DNA of 64,000 nucleotides from Panicum virgatum. Its lineage: Eukaryota > Streptophyta > Magnoliopsida > Poales > Poaceae. The stretch covers positions 14,435,714-14,499,713 of the forward strand of contig NC_053149.1 of the NCBI RefSeq assembly GCF_016808335.1, in the 5' to 3' direction. Each line of letters opens with the position of its first letter. The stretch's first letter is position 1. A program made the position numbers and the translations under genes. A model generated the notes under the pieces. The model was given only the letters and a program-made list of their open reading frames with translations. It was not told the origin of the DNA and did not search any database. Below are positions 1 to 14,975 of this stretch, piece by piece.

Positions 1-98
1 AGCACGGTGCGTGGGCCTCCTCCCTCCTACCCCCAACCTCCCTGCTGCCTAGGGTTAAGATTCGTCTCCGTACCGCCCCCCCCCCCTCTGGTGCCTGA

Positions 99-3222
<3,124 letters not shown>

Positions 3223-3966
3223 CCTACAGCTATTGTTGCTCCAAACAATCTACACATACCCATTTTATTGAAGCCCCTGACACATGAATGAGCATGACGC
3301 CAGATACATTTTGGTTCTATTGTTTGTTTATGAATGCATTGTTCTGTAGCATGCTGTTGTTAAACTTCTTGCTTTTTTTTTCTATCAAAGCTTTAGGCTA
3401 TTCTAATTATGTTTAAGCTGATGTATCAAGTAGGATGTCATTGTTCTTGGGAGACCTATATAATGGGATTATGACCTGTGGTGTGGGCTGTGGCAGATGG
3501 CTTGTTCCAGTTTGATACTAGATGGACTGACCAGGTTTCTCATGTTCTAGCTTATGATTTGCCGACTACAAGAACTTGGTGATCTCGCAAGCAACTCAAT
3601 TCGACGCTGATTATTGATACGGGATAAAGACCCAACATATAGCTAACATACACATCGCCACGTCGATCCACCTTGGATATTACTTACCGCCGGCCGTAAG
3701 ACAACACAGATTAATATAATCCGCACAAATCGATTTGCACCTCCAGGCTACACGCCGACTGACTTGCAGCTTATACAAACTACTGAACTAGGGTCCTACG
3801 GTTTCTGATCTTTCGGGAGGTCAGTTCTTTCGTTTCCCCTTCACATGGACACAAGGTCTTTATGGCGACACAGGGCAGGTCAGTTCTTTCGTCCTCCCCT
3901 TCTCATGGACACCAGGTCTTTATGGCGACACAAATCTTGCATGTAAACCTTGAGTTAATTTTTCTA
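3223..3966. other. RPN11 3' flank, no gene seen
   Basis: This stretch holds the RPN11 3' untranslated region and spacer. No ORF with recognisable coding content is seen. The only structure noticed is the short tandem duplication listed separately. Confidence 0.6.
3816..3932. repeat. Two-copy tandem duplication, period about 59-60 bp
   Basis: AGGTCAGTTCTTTCG starts at 3818 and again at 3877. Each copy continues through a CCCCTTC-CATGGACAC segment to GGTCTTTATGGCGACACA. A handful of mismatches separate the two units. Confidence 0.88.
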
Positions 3967-4422
3967 GGTAAAATATGTATTTAGTCCTTCAAATTTGCCC
4001 CGTGGGTCAAGTTCATCCCTAAACTATTAAATCGGCCAATCTAATTCCTCAACATTCATTTTGGATCAAACCCACCCTTGTACCGGTGTACCTCTGCAAA
4101 GTGCTAGAATTCATAATTAGATTATCTAATTTAAAATTTCAATACTAGAATTTAAGTTATAAAAATCAGTGGCTCAAGTTACTCCATTGACTGGGGAACT
4201 AGAGGTCCAAGTAAACTATGTGGTGATAAGGAGGGTAGGAAGAAGGCAGTTGTAAAAGGGATATTTCGCATTATTCTCATGCTAATATAGAGACACATCA
4301 GGATAAGGACGAGTTTGATAAAAAAAATAAAAGATAAGGGACTAGATTTGCTAAGTTAAAAAGTTGATGGACAAACTTGATCCTCGGGGTAAAGTTTGAG
4401 GGACACAAAAGCCTATTTTACC
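3967..4422. mobile_element. Inverted-repeat MITE, Mutator-like (456 bp)
   Basis: The ends are GGTAAAATA... and ...TATTTTACC. The left 85 bp (TAGTCCTTCAAATTTGCCCC, then GGGTCAAGTTCATCCCTAAAC) is matched imperfectly by the reverse complement of the right end. Flanks ATTTTTCTA (3958-3966) and TTTTTTCTA (4423-4431) agree at 8 of 9 positions, which fits the 9-bp target duplication of Mutator-like elements. No coding sequence is present. The element lies about 740 bp downstream of the RPN11 stop codon. Confidence 0.75.
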
Positions 4423-4585
4423 TTTTTTCTATATTAAAAATACTAGAAGTGGGTAATTTAGAAGCATATTTAAGAGTAATTTGGGATATTATAATGTAGA
4501 TGTAGATAATCTAGATGCATTTTTAAGAGCTACTTTATGTGGTTTTATAATAGCTGAGTGAGTAATTTATGTACATTTCAAAGGA

Positions 4586-6804
4586 TGTAAACCCTAGCTC
4601 GCGCCGCCATAGCTCGGAAGCTCGAGCTCCGCCATCGCGTCGTCGTTCCGCTGTCGCTCCGCCGCTCACGACCGCCGCAGAAGCTTCGCCGGGTGGTGAG
4701 AAGACTTGAAGACCGTTGCCCCCCCCCCTCTCTCTCTCTTTCTCTCCCGCGCGCGGATTTGCTCACCGGAGCTCCACCGAGTCGCCTCGCCGCCGCGCGA
4801 GCTCACCGCCGCCTCCGCATCCTGTCCAAGCCCCTAAACGAGTTCGCGGCCTCGCATACTCGCTCCCCGACCCACACCCGAGTTGAATCGGGGCCGGAAA
4901 TCGCGTTTACGCGGTATGCCGGCGAGCAGCCAACGCCCAGCCTCGCCGCCGGCGACTTCACGCCGCCACTCGCTCCACCCAAATCACTGCCGCCGCTAGA
5001 TCTAGATCCAACGGCCTAGATTAGATCTAAAACCCAAGTCAAAACCCAGGTACCGGTCAACCTTGGCCTTTTTGCAAAAAAGCCCCTTAAGTTTTTATAA
5101 ATCAACCCATGGTCCAAGCCAGTAGGAAAATATTTCCAAAAGAGTCCTTTTATTTATGTTTTAGCCCCTGGTCTTTTCTAAAATCTAACCTGCCATCCTA
5201 GGAGTTCTTTTTACACCCTAGCCCCTAAGTTTTTATACAAAATTACATCTAGGTCCTCGGTTTCTTTCTGTTTTTCAAAAATAAGCCCTTAGGACCTTGT
5301 TTTAGCCATAACTTCATCGTTTAAAATCCGTTTTCGACGAATCTTGTGCTCACGCGATCCTTGCAATGTGTAGAATAGTTTTATACCCTCGTTTTGTACT
5401 GTTTATACTGTTTGGTGTACTATTTCTTATTTGTTGCATTTGTTTGCTTGTATGTGCTCGTGTGATGCGTAGACGACGCGATGTTCGAGGGTCAGCAAGA
5501 GCAAGAATTTGAAGACGCTGGTTAGCAGCAGCAGTTCGAGGAAGTCAAGTGGCCCCTTGATCATACTTTGGTCCCAAATAATTCATAATTATTCACATTT
5601 ACTTTATTATATGCATGTGTCTATAATATGATGGGAACCCAATTAAGGATTTTACCTAGATTGTTTATCCATGCCTTGATCAACCCAGGTACTTTAATTA
5701 AGTTGTGTAGTATTGCTAGTTGCTTATACATAGATCATGGTTAGAGAATACTTGATACAAATGTTACACATGTTACTTCATGTTCTATGGTTAATGTTGT
5801 TAAGTAAGATCATATGATTTAATTGGAACATGGAGAACCACCCAGGAAAACAGTACAACCACAATACTACATGGCTCTGGTCCTGGCTGGTTAATTAGAA
5901 ACTCTAGCTTGTGACGGTCTTACCGAAAGGGCAAGAGGGGATGCATCGATGGGGTATAGCCCGGTCCTCTTGGGGCAGCGGCCTTTGCTAAGGAGCTGAC
6001 CATTAGGGAGGGTTATGCTCTGCTTTGACTTGAAACCTTAGCGGGCTGTCATTTGTTAGGGAATCTTTGTAAAGGCCTCGTAGTGTCCCTATGCAACCAT
6101 ACCTCGGAAGTGTGGTATTGTGTCTGATCAACACATGCGTGGTTGGGTTCAAAGTTCTTCGGGACTTTTACGCGAATTGTGGGGAAAGTGTACAACATCT
6201 GCAGAGTTAAAACTAACTGGTTAGCCGTGCTCACGGTCAAGACCGGCTTGGACCCTCACATGATAATTAAACTTGAAGATGATCTAAATCGATGCTTTAT
6301 TTATGATGTTGATTATGGTTACTTTATATGTTTATTTATGGGTTAATGGTATAAACTTACACCTAGTTAATGCTTGTTTAATAAAACTTGATCCATTAAA
6401 AGTGCTCGTCGCAGTTAAACCATGTTAGCTATTCTTTGTTTCAGCCATGCATGTAATATATAGTTGTTTCTTTGCCACTTGTTGAGTACCAACCATAAGT
6501 GTAATCACCCTTGCATAACGCTGTTCAGACCAACATAACGATTGCCCGGAGTATCTAGAAGACTGAAGATTACTAGGCGTATGTCTCCCAGTCGACTGCC
6601 TGTGCTTGAAGATTTCGCTGTTACTCTGAGACGCTATTTATTCGCTTAAGATTAAGACATTCGGTTATGTAATAAAGTCTTTAATACTCTCTTTCGTTAT
6701 GATATTGTTATGATATTCGCTTTATTGTCTATCGTATGTGTGTAAACTGATCCTGGCGCACATATGAGAATGCATTCGGTTTCCCTCATAAACCTGGTGT
6801 GACA
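4586..6804 (+). mobile_element. Probable solo LTR of a Gypsy-type retrotransposon
   Basis: The block starts TGTAAACCCTAGCTCGCGCC, has a GC-rich first 450 bp, then AT-richer sequence, and ends ...CCTCATAAACCTGGTGTGACA. That ending has the look of a grass LTR 3' end (general recall, no specific family matched). No gag, pol, primer site or second LTR is visible, so a solo LTR is the simplest reading. No convincing 5-bp target duplication was found (AAGGA on the left, AATGT on the right), so the left boundary is uncertain. The 108-residue ORF at 4693-5019 sits in the GC-rich part and has no recognisable domain. Confidence 0.45.
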
Positions 6805-7408
6805 AATGTATATATGTCATACTATATTTAAAAATATTTCCCATACTTATAGATGAATTCTTTAGCTTCCTAAAGTAAATATTTAAGATATAGAGATTCC
6901 ATCTAAATACAAATATTTTCCATTTAACTTCCTACCTACAAGAAGCCACTAGTAGCCAGTACAACAAAAAATTCATGGAAATAATTGATTACATAATATA
7001 TCTTCTAAAGTTGATACAATTTACTCCACCTCTGCATTGAACAATCTATTTTCGCAACTAGAGACTTGTGTATGAGACATCACGCGAGAGGCACTTCTAT
7101 GGCATGCAAATATGGTAGGAGTATATCATTCAGCAAAATATCCATCCCTGGCGCACTAAAAATAGAAGTACAAATGCACCAAACTGAGTTGCAATTATTC
7201 TGTAGCGGGCTCACAACACACGCTCACAGCGGTAATGCGTATGAAAATTACAAAAGACAAAGCTCAATGGGACTTATTAGGATGGGGGCTCCCGTCTAAT
7301 GGGCAGGACATTCTGGGAACTTTTTAGCTAAAACTTTGCTTGCCGCCAAGCTAATTGCCTCATTTGCCATCTAATGACTCACGTGTCATGGGATTAGCGA
7401 ATAAATCT
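6805..7408. other. AT-rich spacer, nothing recognised
   Basis: No gene, repeat or RNA feature was recognised in this spacer. A 77-codon open frame at 7066-7299 has no features of a real protein. Confidence 0.5.
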
Positions 7409-7669
7409 TACTCCCTTTGTCCTGAAATATATGAAGTAGTCTAAATTTAAGCAAATCTATAGAGAAAAGAGTAATAAAGCAATATGAGGACCTCGGCTCA
7501 TGAGAGACCCGACTCCCTTTCGCCATGGCGGCCCCGTCCAGCGACGATGGCGGGGACTCCGATGGGGAAAACTTGGGTGGCAACATTAGCGTGCTGGACT
7601 CAGCGAGCCGTGAGGCCACGACACTTCGTCTGGTCGAGAAACATCATATAAAGTTGACCGAAGGGAGTA
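7409..7669. mobile_element. Stowaway-like MITE (261 bp) with a GC-rich core
   Basis: The left end TACTCCCTTTGTCCTGAAATA and the right end ACCGAAGGGAGTA form the short inverted repeat of Stowaway (Tc1/mariner) MITEs, with TA at both edges as the target duplication. Unlike ordinary Stowaways, the core at about 7490-7640 is GC-rich and looks exon-like, including an open frame starting ATGGCGGCCCCGTCC at 7525. Confidence 0.65.
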
Positions 7670-8442
7670 GCACGAAAGATGATCGGACCATAGATGAGAA
7701 GGACTCTACTTCAAGACGCGTAATGGGATAAATGGATGCGTGGTATGTAGCACAAGTTGGACGGAGAAGGTAAACCATTTATACAATAGGCACATGCTGG
7801 ACAGACAAGGTGGTGCACACATTATTGTATATACAATAGGGTTCATTAAGAAACCAATGAATGATTAAGAAAACTGGTACATCTATCCGATTCATGTGCA
7901 TCAGCAAGCTAGAAGCATCTCATTTTTGATAAATAGTACTAGAAAATTTCAAATCTCAATGTGTAAATGCATGCACGTGCCATCAGATCTGTGGCACGTT
8001 TGATCGATGGTATCTAGATCACAGTGCACAAAAATCAAAGTTCAAACTTCTCACATGAGTGCATATATTGCCTAATCTACATTAAGGTCTGGAATTAATA
8101 ATTTTGGATAGATTAGTAAAATGCATGAAAGACTATTCTCCCCAAGTTCAAAATACATATTTTAACATATGATTCCATTATCTTCAAAATATATGCTATT
8201 CTATAACTTCTATGCATTGTTTATCTAAAACTACGTCTAGGCAATTTTAATCCATCGTTGCCTTCTTCACCTTCATTAGTATCATCATCATCATTAACTA
8301 CTAACTTATTATCGCCTGCATGTCTTTCTTCAAGTGGGCTGCACCTAACCTAAGCAACCATGCATCCATCAACTATTTGGCACTTTTTCCAAAGGATATA
8401 GTGAGGGTAGTTTTGAACTAAAGGGCAAACATTAGACATGCA
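7670..8442. other. AT-rich spacer, nothing recognised
   Basis: Low-complexity AT-rich sequence with short TCATCATCATCA runs near 8280. No gene or element was recognised. Confidence 0.5.
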
Positions 8443-8678
8443 TACTCCCCCCATCCACAAATGTAAGCATTTTAGGGCATCGAAGCAGTCTCCAATATGC
8501 TATTTTGATCAGTAAATATGTATAAAAATAAAATATTACAAGCAGAAAGAGCTATGATGAATCTAGTAACATTATTTTTATATTGCAAATCTTTTTTGCT
8601 TAATTAATATTCAAAGCTAAAAATGTTTGACTTATTAATACAAACAAAAAATGCCTATGTTTCTCCATTGAGAGAGTA
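8443..8678. mobile_element. Stowaway MITE (236 bp)
   Basis: The left end TACTCCCCCCATCCACAAAT pairs with the right end ATGTTTCTCCATTGAGAGAGTA as imperfect inverted repeats, and TA flanks both sides. The AT-rich interior has no coding capacity. This is the classic size and layout of a grass Stowaway element. Confidence 0.82.
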
Positions 8679-10172
8679 TGTAATTTGCATATCTTAAATA
8701 TTTGTAACTCATACAAAGTTTATGCCTGTGCATTTGTACGAGCGAAAAAAATATGTTCAATGCAATACACTAAGCATGGGCAACATGTTGTTGATCTTAG
8801 CAAAATAACCCACAAAAATCAACTTTCAAATAATAGTTATAAGCACGAGCAATAAATACACTAAGGTACACCTTGGTATCCAAACCCAAGCAAGTACATT
8901 TTATATCTTGCTTGTGATGTGGCTAAGGTATTATTTAACGTTTGCATGAAATAGTTTCCAATATGCATTCACTTCGGATGACAATACATTGATCACGAAA
9001 CTCTACCACAATGTTTGGCCATATTTTGCTAAGTTTGGTATATATGATATATATTTCATATGTGATGGGAAGTATTATGTCATGGAAATCATATATATGA
9101 CCTTAGAACAAAGTATCATATTCAATTTACAGAGTGGCGTGCCTTCAACACTATTCCCACCGACATGTATCATAGAACGAGGTAGCCAATTAAATACATG
9201 TGTCAAGATTAACTATCAACTATTATTTTATAAAATAATATATATTAGTACTTTATTTTATGGTGAAATACATGTGTCAAAATTAACTATCAACTATTGT
9301 TTTATAAAATCATAGATATTTATTTTATGGTGATTCAAATTAAGTTATCCCTAATTGTTCTCTGCGATAACATCCGTACATTTAGCTAGACATGCAAAAA
9401 TATTCTCAACCCATCTTAGGGTCAAAGGGTCAAGTTCGCTTATGTCACTAAAATACTTTGGGTAATATTATTTAGGATTGCACACACATATATACTTCTT
9501 GTATGACGTGTCTTTACACCAATCCGAAGTAGCTTTTGAGTCAATCTAGCTAGGTAAGTCTTTATTTGTTCTTATGGTTGAGCTAAACTAGCATAAAGTT
9601 TGTAGATTGTATCATGGCATTAGAAACTGCAAAACCATACATATGTTAGGGTATAAAAAAAGTGTGAGAAAACAAAGAGAAACGGCCTTACAAATTTGAA
9701 ACATTCAGAGGTTGTAGTTCATAAATCATAATCTATCGGCCATTCTTCAATTTTTCAGCCAATTCTTTAACCTTTGGTTTATTACAGAATTTGGCATGCC
9801 GTGCAAAGTCATACAAACTGCAGGAAACAAATTCTGAGAATCACAACACTATTTACTACAGTAATATATTCAGAAAAAAATTGAGCAAGGCAGCATATTG
9901 TATTATGATAATATATTTAACGACCAACCCAGATATAAGCGCAAATCCATATTATGTTTGGAAATCCTACTAGATTTGGAATTTTTCTAAACTTTTTTAC
10001 TCTTTGTATATGCACGAAGACGGACACCTATACTGAAAAGAACTAACGGACATGGTTCATCTATTTGTAAATTGTAATGGCGATTAGGGTTCCATAACCC
10101 TAAAGATATGTTTGTATATATATGCATGGTAGGAAGCTTAGCGCCTAAGTTCTCTTGTTGCGACCAAGCATA
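8679..10172. other. AT-rich intergenic DNA
   Basis: No gene was recognised. The longest open frame (8989-9315) is AT-rich and overlaps the tandem repeat at 9196-9336, so it is not credible as a protein. Confidence 0.5.
9196..9336. repeat. Two-copy tandem duplication, period 74 bp
   Basis: ACATGTGTCAAGATTAACTA at 9196 recurs as ACATGTGTCAAAATTAACTA at 9270. Both copies run through TATTTTATGGTGA with small indels. Confidence 0.85.
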
Positions 10173-10189
10173 CACTACCGGATTCACTG

Positions 10190-10655
10190 GCTTTGCCAAG
10201 TGCCGGTTACACTCAGCAAAGGCCAGTTTGCACTCGGCAAACTCTTTGCCGAGTGTTACACTCGGCAAACGCCACTCGGCAAAGTCTCCCACGACAAAGG
10301 GATCTTTACCGAGTGTCGGATTTCGGGCACTCGGCAAAGACTTTGCCGAGAGCCTTGGCACTCTGCAAAGCAGCCACGTGGCGCCACCCTGGGCCGGCAC
10401 TTTGCCGAGTGCCTAACGGCGGACACTCAGCAAAGTTTCAAACTTTGCCGAGTGTCGGCGTCTGACACTCGGCAAAGTGCCGGCCCAGGGTGGCGCCACG
10501 TGGCCACTTTGCCGAGTGCTGGATCCTGGCACTCGGCAAACGTTTGAAACTTTGCCGAGTGCCAGGGTTTTAGCACTCGGCAAAGTACTGTCGTGATGTC
10601 CTGTGGAAGGCCACTTTGCCGAGTGTATTGGCTTAAACACTCGGCAAAGTGGCCT
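10190..10655. repeat. Left subterminal repeat array of the CACTA element
   Basis: About a dozen and a half copies of the 11-13 bp motif TTTGCCGAGTG(C) or its complement CACTCGGCAAA occur here, many paired as inverted repeats around short spacers. Several open frames cross this array and read repeated CRV or TRQ tripeptides. These are translated repeats, not genes. Confidence 0.93.
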
Positions 10656-11067
10656 ATTTTTTTTTTGCTTCTTTTTTCTCTGTTTTTCGATACAAATACA
10701 ACAAATATATATATAAATGCAGGGGTTATTACAGGCAGTTATAACGACAAATATATAATTGTCAATTGCGACAATAGCATCGATACAAATAATACAAGAT
10801 AATGTCCATCACATCACATAAAATGAGTCTGAAAGTCCATCACATAGATAGAGTCCGAATACAAGTCCATCACATCACAAGTATCAAAAATAATTGTTGA
10901 AAGTCCATTTTTAAGAAGACTCTCCATTTCCATCGGGGTTGGAGCCCTTGAGCGACACCAAAATAGTTGTTGAAATTCCCTGTATCAAAAATGACAAAGG
11001 GGGTTGGATGCTAAGTAGTGGAAACTTGTGAAACGGAAACTCATGAATTGGGCACAATGTTGAGTAC

Positions 11068-13607
11068 TTACGCAATATACGGCTCCACCTCGGAAAGGTT
11101 GGTCAACACGTATAGCATGATACGGCGCCACTCGTTCAAGGTCTTGTACCTCGCATCACTTGCACTTCCAAGTTGTCCTCGGAAGATGCTGAGACTCGAT
11201 TCATTATCGCCAGCATTGTAACGAGGGGGTGGATTATGCACGCCGGGAAGAATGTCACCATAGTATTTGGTTGTGATGTTTGACACCTCCTCCAGAATAT
11301 ATGACTCTGCAATAGAAGCTTCAATTTTACATTTATTTTTGCATTTCGTTCGAAGGACCTTCTGACATCTCTCAATTGGATAGCACCAACGGTACTGCAC
11401 AGGCCCCCCCATCCGTGCCTTGTACGGAAGATGTAGAAGCAAATGCTGCATCGGATTGAAGAAGGCGGGTGGAAAGATGTTCTCCAGCTTACATAGCAAC
11501 ACAGGGGCCACTTTTTCCATGTCCGAAATGATGACCCGAGATAACTCCTTAGCACACAGCTGGCAGAAGAAATTGCTCGACTCTACCAACACTCGCCATA
11601 TATTATCAGGGAGATAGCCTCGAACCATCACAGGAAGAAGCCGCTCAATCCATATGTGGTAGTCATGACTCTTCAGCCCGTTGATTCGCATCGTAGTCAA
11701 ATTAACTCCCCTCCTCAGATTTGCTGCATACTCATCTAGAAATTGTAACTTTTGGATCCACTCTAGTGCTTCCTTTTTTTGGGGCCTCGTTAGGACGAAA
11801 TCCGCCGGAGTCTTCCTCCATTGTCTCCCTGGTCTCGGAGTCTTCATTTCGTATCTTGGTCTATCGCACAATGTTGCCAGATCCACTTGAGCCTTGACGT
11901 TGTCCTTCGTCTTATCAGGAATGTACATGACAGTTCCAAAAAGAGTCTCACCCCAATTCTTTTCAGTGTGCATGGCATCAATATTGTGTGGAAGGAGGAG
12001 ATCATTAATATAGGGAAGCCTCCACAAGCCAGAGACCTGAGTCCAGAAATATTCTTCGCCATATCCCACAAAACCACCTGCATCATTGACCTGGAGAGCA
12101 TCTATCTGAGCATGAAGCACGGCACCCGTCAGCATCTGTGGTGCAGATTGTGTAACTACGACACCTTTCGTGAAGTTCTTAATGTCTCTTCTAAATGGAT
12201 GGTCAGTAGGAAGGAATTGTCGATGTTTGTCAAACGACGAATACTTGCCCCCCTTTCTCAACCAAATGAACTGCAGAGTTGCCTTGCATGTTGGGCATGG
12301 GAACTTTCCATGAGTACACCACCAGCAGAAAAATGCCATACGCTGGGAGGTCATGCAGAGAGTAGTGGTACCACACATACATTCTGAAGTTTGTCTTTGT
12401 CGCTCGGTCGTACGTCCACACCCCCTCCTCCCATGCTTTGATCAACTCATCGATTAGAGGCTCCATGTAAACACTCATTTTATTCCCTGGGTGCTCAGGA
12501 ATAATCAACGACACAAATATGGTTTGTCGTTGAAAGAGAACGCCGGGGGGGGGGGGAGATTCAAGGGAATAACGAACACGGGCCAACATGAGTACGATGC
12601 GGCCATCATACCATAAGGATTGAACCCATCGGTTGCCAGCGCAACACGTCCATTACGAGCTTCTTTAGCTTTCTCATGATGAATCTCATCAAAATGAGTC
12701 CATGACTCACCGTCGGAGGGATGCACCATCTTATCTGGGTTGTATCGAACACCTTTTCGTGCCATGTCATCAGTTTCGCGGTTTCCTCGGTCATATAGAG
12801 TCTTTGGATCCTCTGAATGAACGGAAGGTAACGTACGATTTTCACAGGAATCGTGAGCTGCCTCTTAGGCTGACCGTCACCAGCATCCACCTCCAGGAAT
12901 CTTGAGGCTTTGCATTTTGGACAGTAAGTTTCAGCCTCGTGCTCTTTCCTAAATAAGATGCACCCATTAGGACAAGAATGTATCTGCTCATATGGCATCT
13001 TCAGTGCACTAAGGATTTTCGTCGCCTGATACATTGTCTTGGCCAGAATGTGATCTTCCGGAAGCATGCTCCCAAAAACGGTCAACATACTATCAAAGGC
13101 GTCTCGGCTCAGGCCAAACTAGGACTTTAAGGCCATAAGGCGTCCAATGCTGTCCAGCTGAGAAACCTTTGTTTGGCCGTGAAGAGGTTTCTGTGCCGCC
13201 TCCAACATCTCGTAAAACGCCTTTGTGCTTGCCTCTGGCTCCTCCTCCTGCGGTCCTTCACCGAAATGTGACTCCTCATAGTCGTCTAACATGTCTCCAA
13301 TCCCACCAGCAGCATCACATTCATTGATGCATTGCCTCACGACCTCATCCCTCATACGATGGGCTTCACCGTGAAAGATCCACCGGGTATAGTCTGGCGT
13401 AAATCCATAATTGACAAGATGTTCGCCCATGACCTTCTTTGTCTTTCGTTTCTGGTTTCCACAACTCTTGTAGGGACACCACATGAACCTCAACCCTTCA
13501 GCTTGCGCCCATGCCCCTTCCAAGAACTCGTTAGTCTTCTCAATCCATTCATTGGTCATGCTAGCTCGAGTTACCCGGCCGGTGTACATCTACTCACGGT
13601 CATCCAT
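11068..13607 (-). pseudogene. CACTA TNP2-type transposase, disrupted
   Basis: Read on the minus strand, the N-terminal part (ATG at 13605-13607, then MTNEWIEKTNEFLEGAW) resembles the transposase-associated domain. The middle (ILSALKMPYEQIHSC, NPDKMVHPSDGESW) and the long C-terminal frame (11068-12378: NIDAMHTEKNWGETLFGTVM, later NPMQHLLLHLPYKARMGGP) match the TNP2 and DUF4218 regions. It is broken in at least five places: in-frame TAG at 13590-13592, in-frame TAG at 13116-13118, a frameshift near 12760, one at a run of G residues near 12545-12555, and one near 12335. The last frame ends PYIA just before GTAAGTAC, which looks like a splice donor, so a 3' exon may be missing or unrecognised. 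Not expected to encode active transposase. Confidence 0.88.
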
Positions 13608-14821
13608 TTTCCAAGATGTCAGCGACTATTATCAAATTTAAATACATGTAGATGTTCGGATTAGACTCTAGTAGGTAAAGATAGGTCCTAATCCCACAAG
13701 ACCATGCGTAGATGAGGTCAGTTTATATGATCCACTCCTATCCAAGACAGAATTTCGGCAGCACCACCCCGCTGTTCTCCAGATACACGTCCCGAAAGGG
13801 AGATTATGTATCCGAAGAACACCAGGGAGATGATGCCAAAACTCTATCTCGGATCGGAGTGGACCATATAAACTAACCCCATCTATGCATCCTCGGGCTG
13901 TCCAAAAATGTGGACAATTCGAAACAGATACGGCCATCAATATACAAATATCTGCATATTTGCAACCGTATCTTTTTCGAACGGGAGACGCCTAACTAGT
14001 GTACGTTGATTTGCATTTTGTTATAAAAAAACTAAACCGGTCTTACAAAATAAATGAAATAAACAATTTACAATTAATATGTACCTAAACTAAACAAGTC
14101 TAAATAAACTAAATAAACAATTAATCTCTAAATTTATATCTACCTATACTAAATAAACTAAATCATTCTAAATAAACTAAATAAACAATATACATATCTA
14201 CCTAAAAATCTATATCTACCTAAATTAAATAAACTAAATCATTCTAAATAAGCTAAAGAAACAATATCTATATCTATCTAAAAACTATATCTACCTAAAA
14301 ATCTACCTAAAGAATATAATCCTATTCTAATATACAAGAACAAATTCAACTTAATAATTTACTTAAAAAATAAAAAAATACCTTAACGGCGACGGGGAGG
14401 CTCAACGGCTGCGGGGAGGGAGCCGCCGGCGCTCAATGGCGCGCCCTCGGGCGCCAAGGAGTGGCAGGCCCGGAGGCCGTGGGCGGCGTGGAGATGCCGG
14501 GCGGCGTGGAGGCGCGGAGGCCGCGCCCCTCGGCCGCCGGGCGGCGCGGAGCAGCCGCACTCGACGCGGGCGGCGGGAGGCGGCGGGAAGGCGGCAAGGA
14601 GGACTGCCGGCGGCGACGGGGGGCGCGGGGAGGCGGCGAGACGAGGCGGCGATGGGACGCACGGGGAGGCGCGCAGTGAGGCGGCACGTGAGGCGGCGGC
14701 GTGCAGGAGGGCGGCAGCGGGCGCCGGCGGCGGCAGCGCGAGCAGCGGTGGTGCGCGCGGGGAAGAAATGCGAGTGAGAGAGAGTCGACTGCGGGGCCGC
14801 GTGCATAAGTCTACGGATGCG
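13608..14821 (-). other. Upstream region of the transposase gene, with a GC-rich block at about 14380-14800
   Basis: Between 13980 and 14340 the sequence is AT-rich with repeated TAAATAAACTAAAT-type units. From 14380 to about 14800 it switches abruptly to very GC-rich sequence with open frames in nearly every register, none resembling a known protein. By position this is probably the 5' leader or promoter of the minus-strand transposase gene, or a captured GC-rich fragment. Confidence 0.45.
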
Positions 14822-14975
14822 TTCTTTGCCGAGTGCCGGATCGGCTTTGCCGAGTGCCACACGATCCAGCACTCGGCAAAGAATTAAAAAATTTTTACTC
14901 AGCTCTTTGCCGAGTGCCAGATCGGCTGGCACTCGGCAAAGTCTGGGTTCGTCGAGTGCCTGGCACTCGTCAAAT
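14822..14975. repeat. Interior cluster of CACTA subterminal-type repeats
   Basis: Several TTTGCCGAGTGCC and GGCACTCGGCAAAG motifs lie about 1.4 kb inside the right end, separated from the true right array by AT-rich DNA. No CACTA or TAGTG terminus adjoins them. Confidence 0.88.

Noticed and set aside
4586..6804. Target-site duplication for the probable solo LTR
   Set aside because: Flanks AAGGA and AATGT do not match and alternative edges tried gave no 5-bp pair, so none is claimed.
10155..10547. Overlapping open frames of 90-137 codons on both strands at 9987-10640, and similar ones at 15862-16400 and 19107-19636
   Set aside because: Their translations are periodic CRV/TRQ-type tripeptides produced by the CACTA subterminal repeats; no real protein is encoded.
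10190..10655. CRISPR-like array of short regular repeats
   Set aside because: Repeats alternate in orientation with irregular spacing and lie inside CACTA termini in a plant genome.
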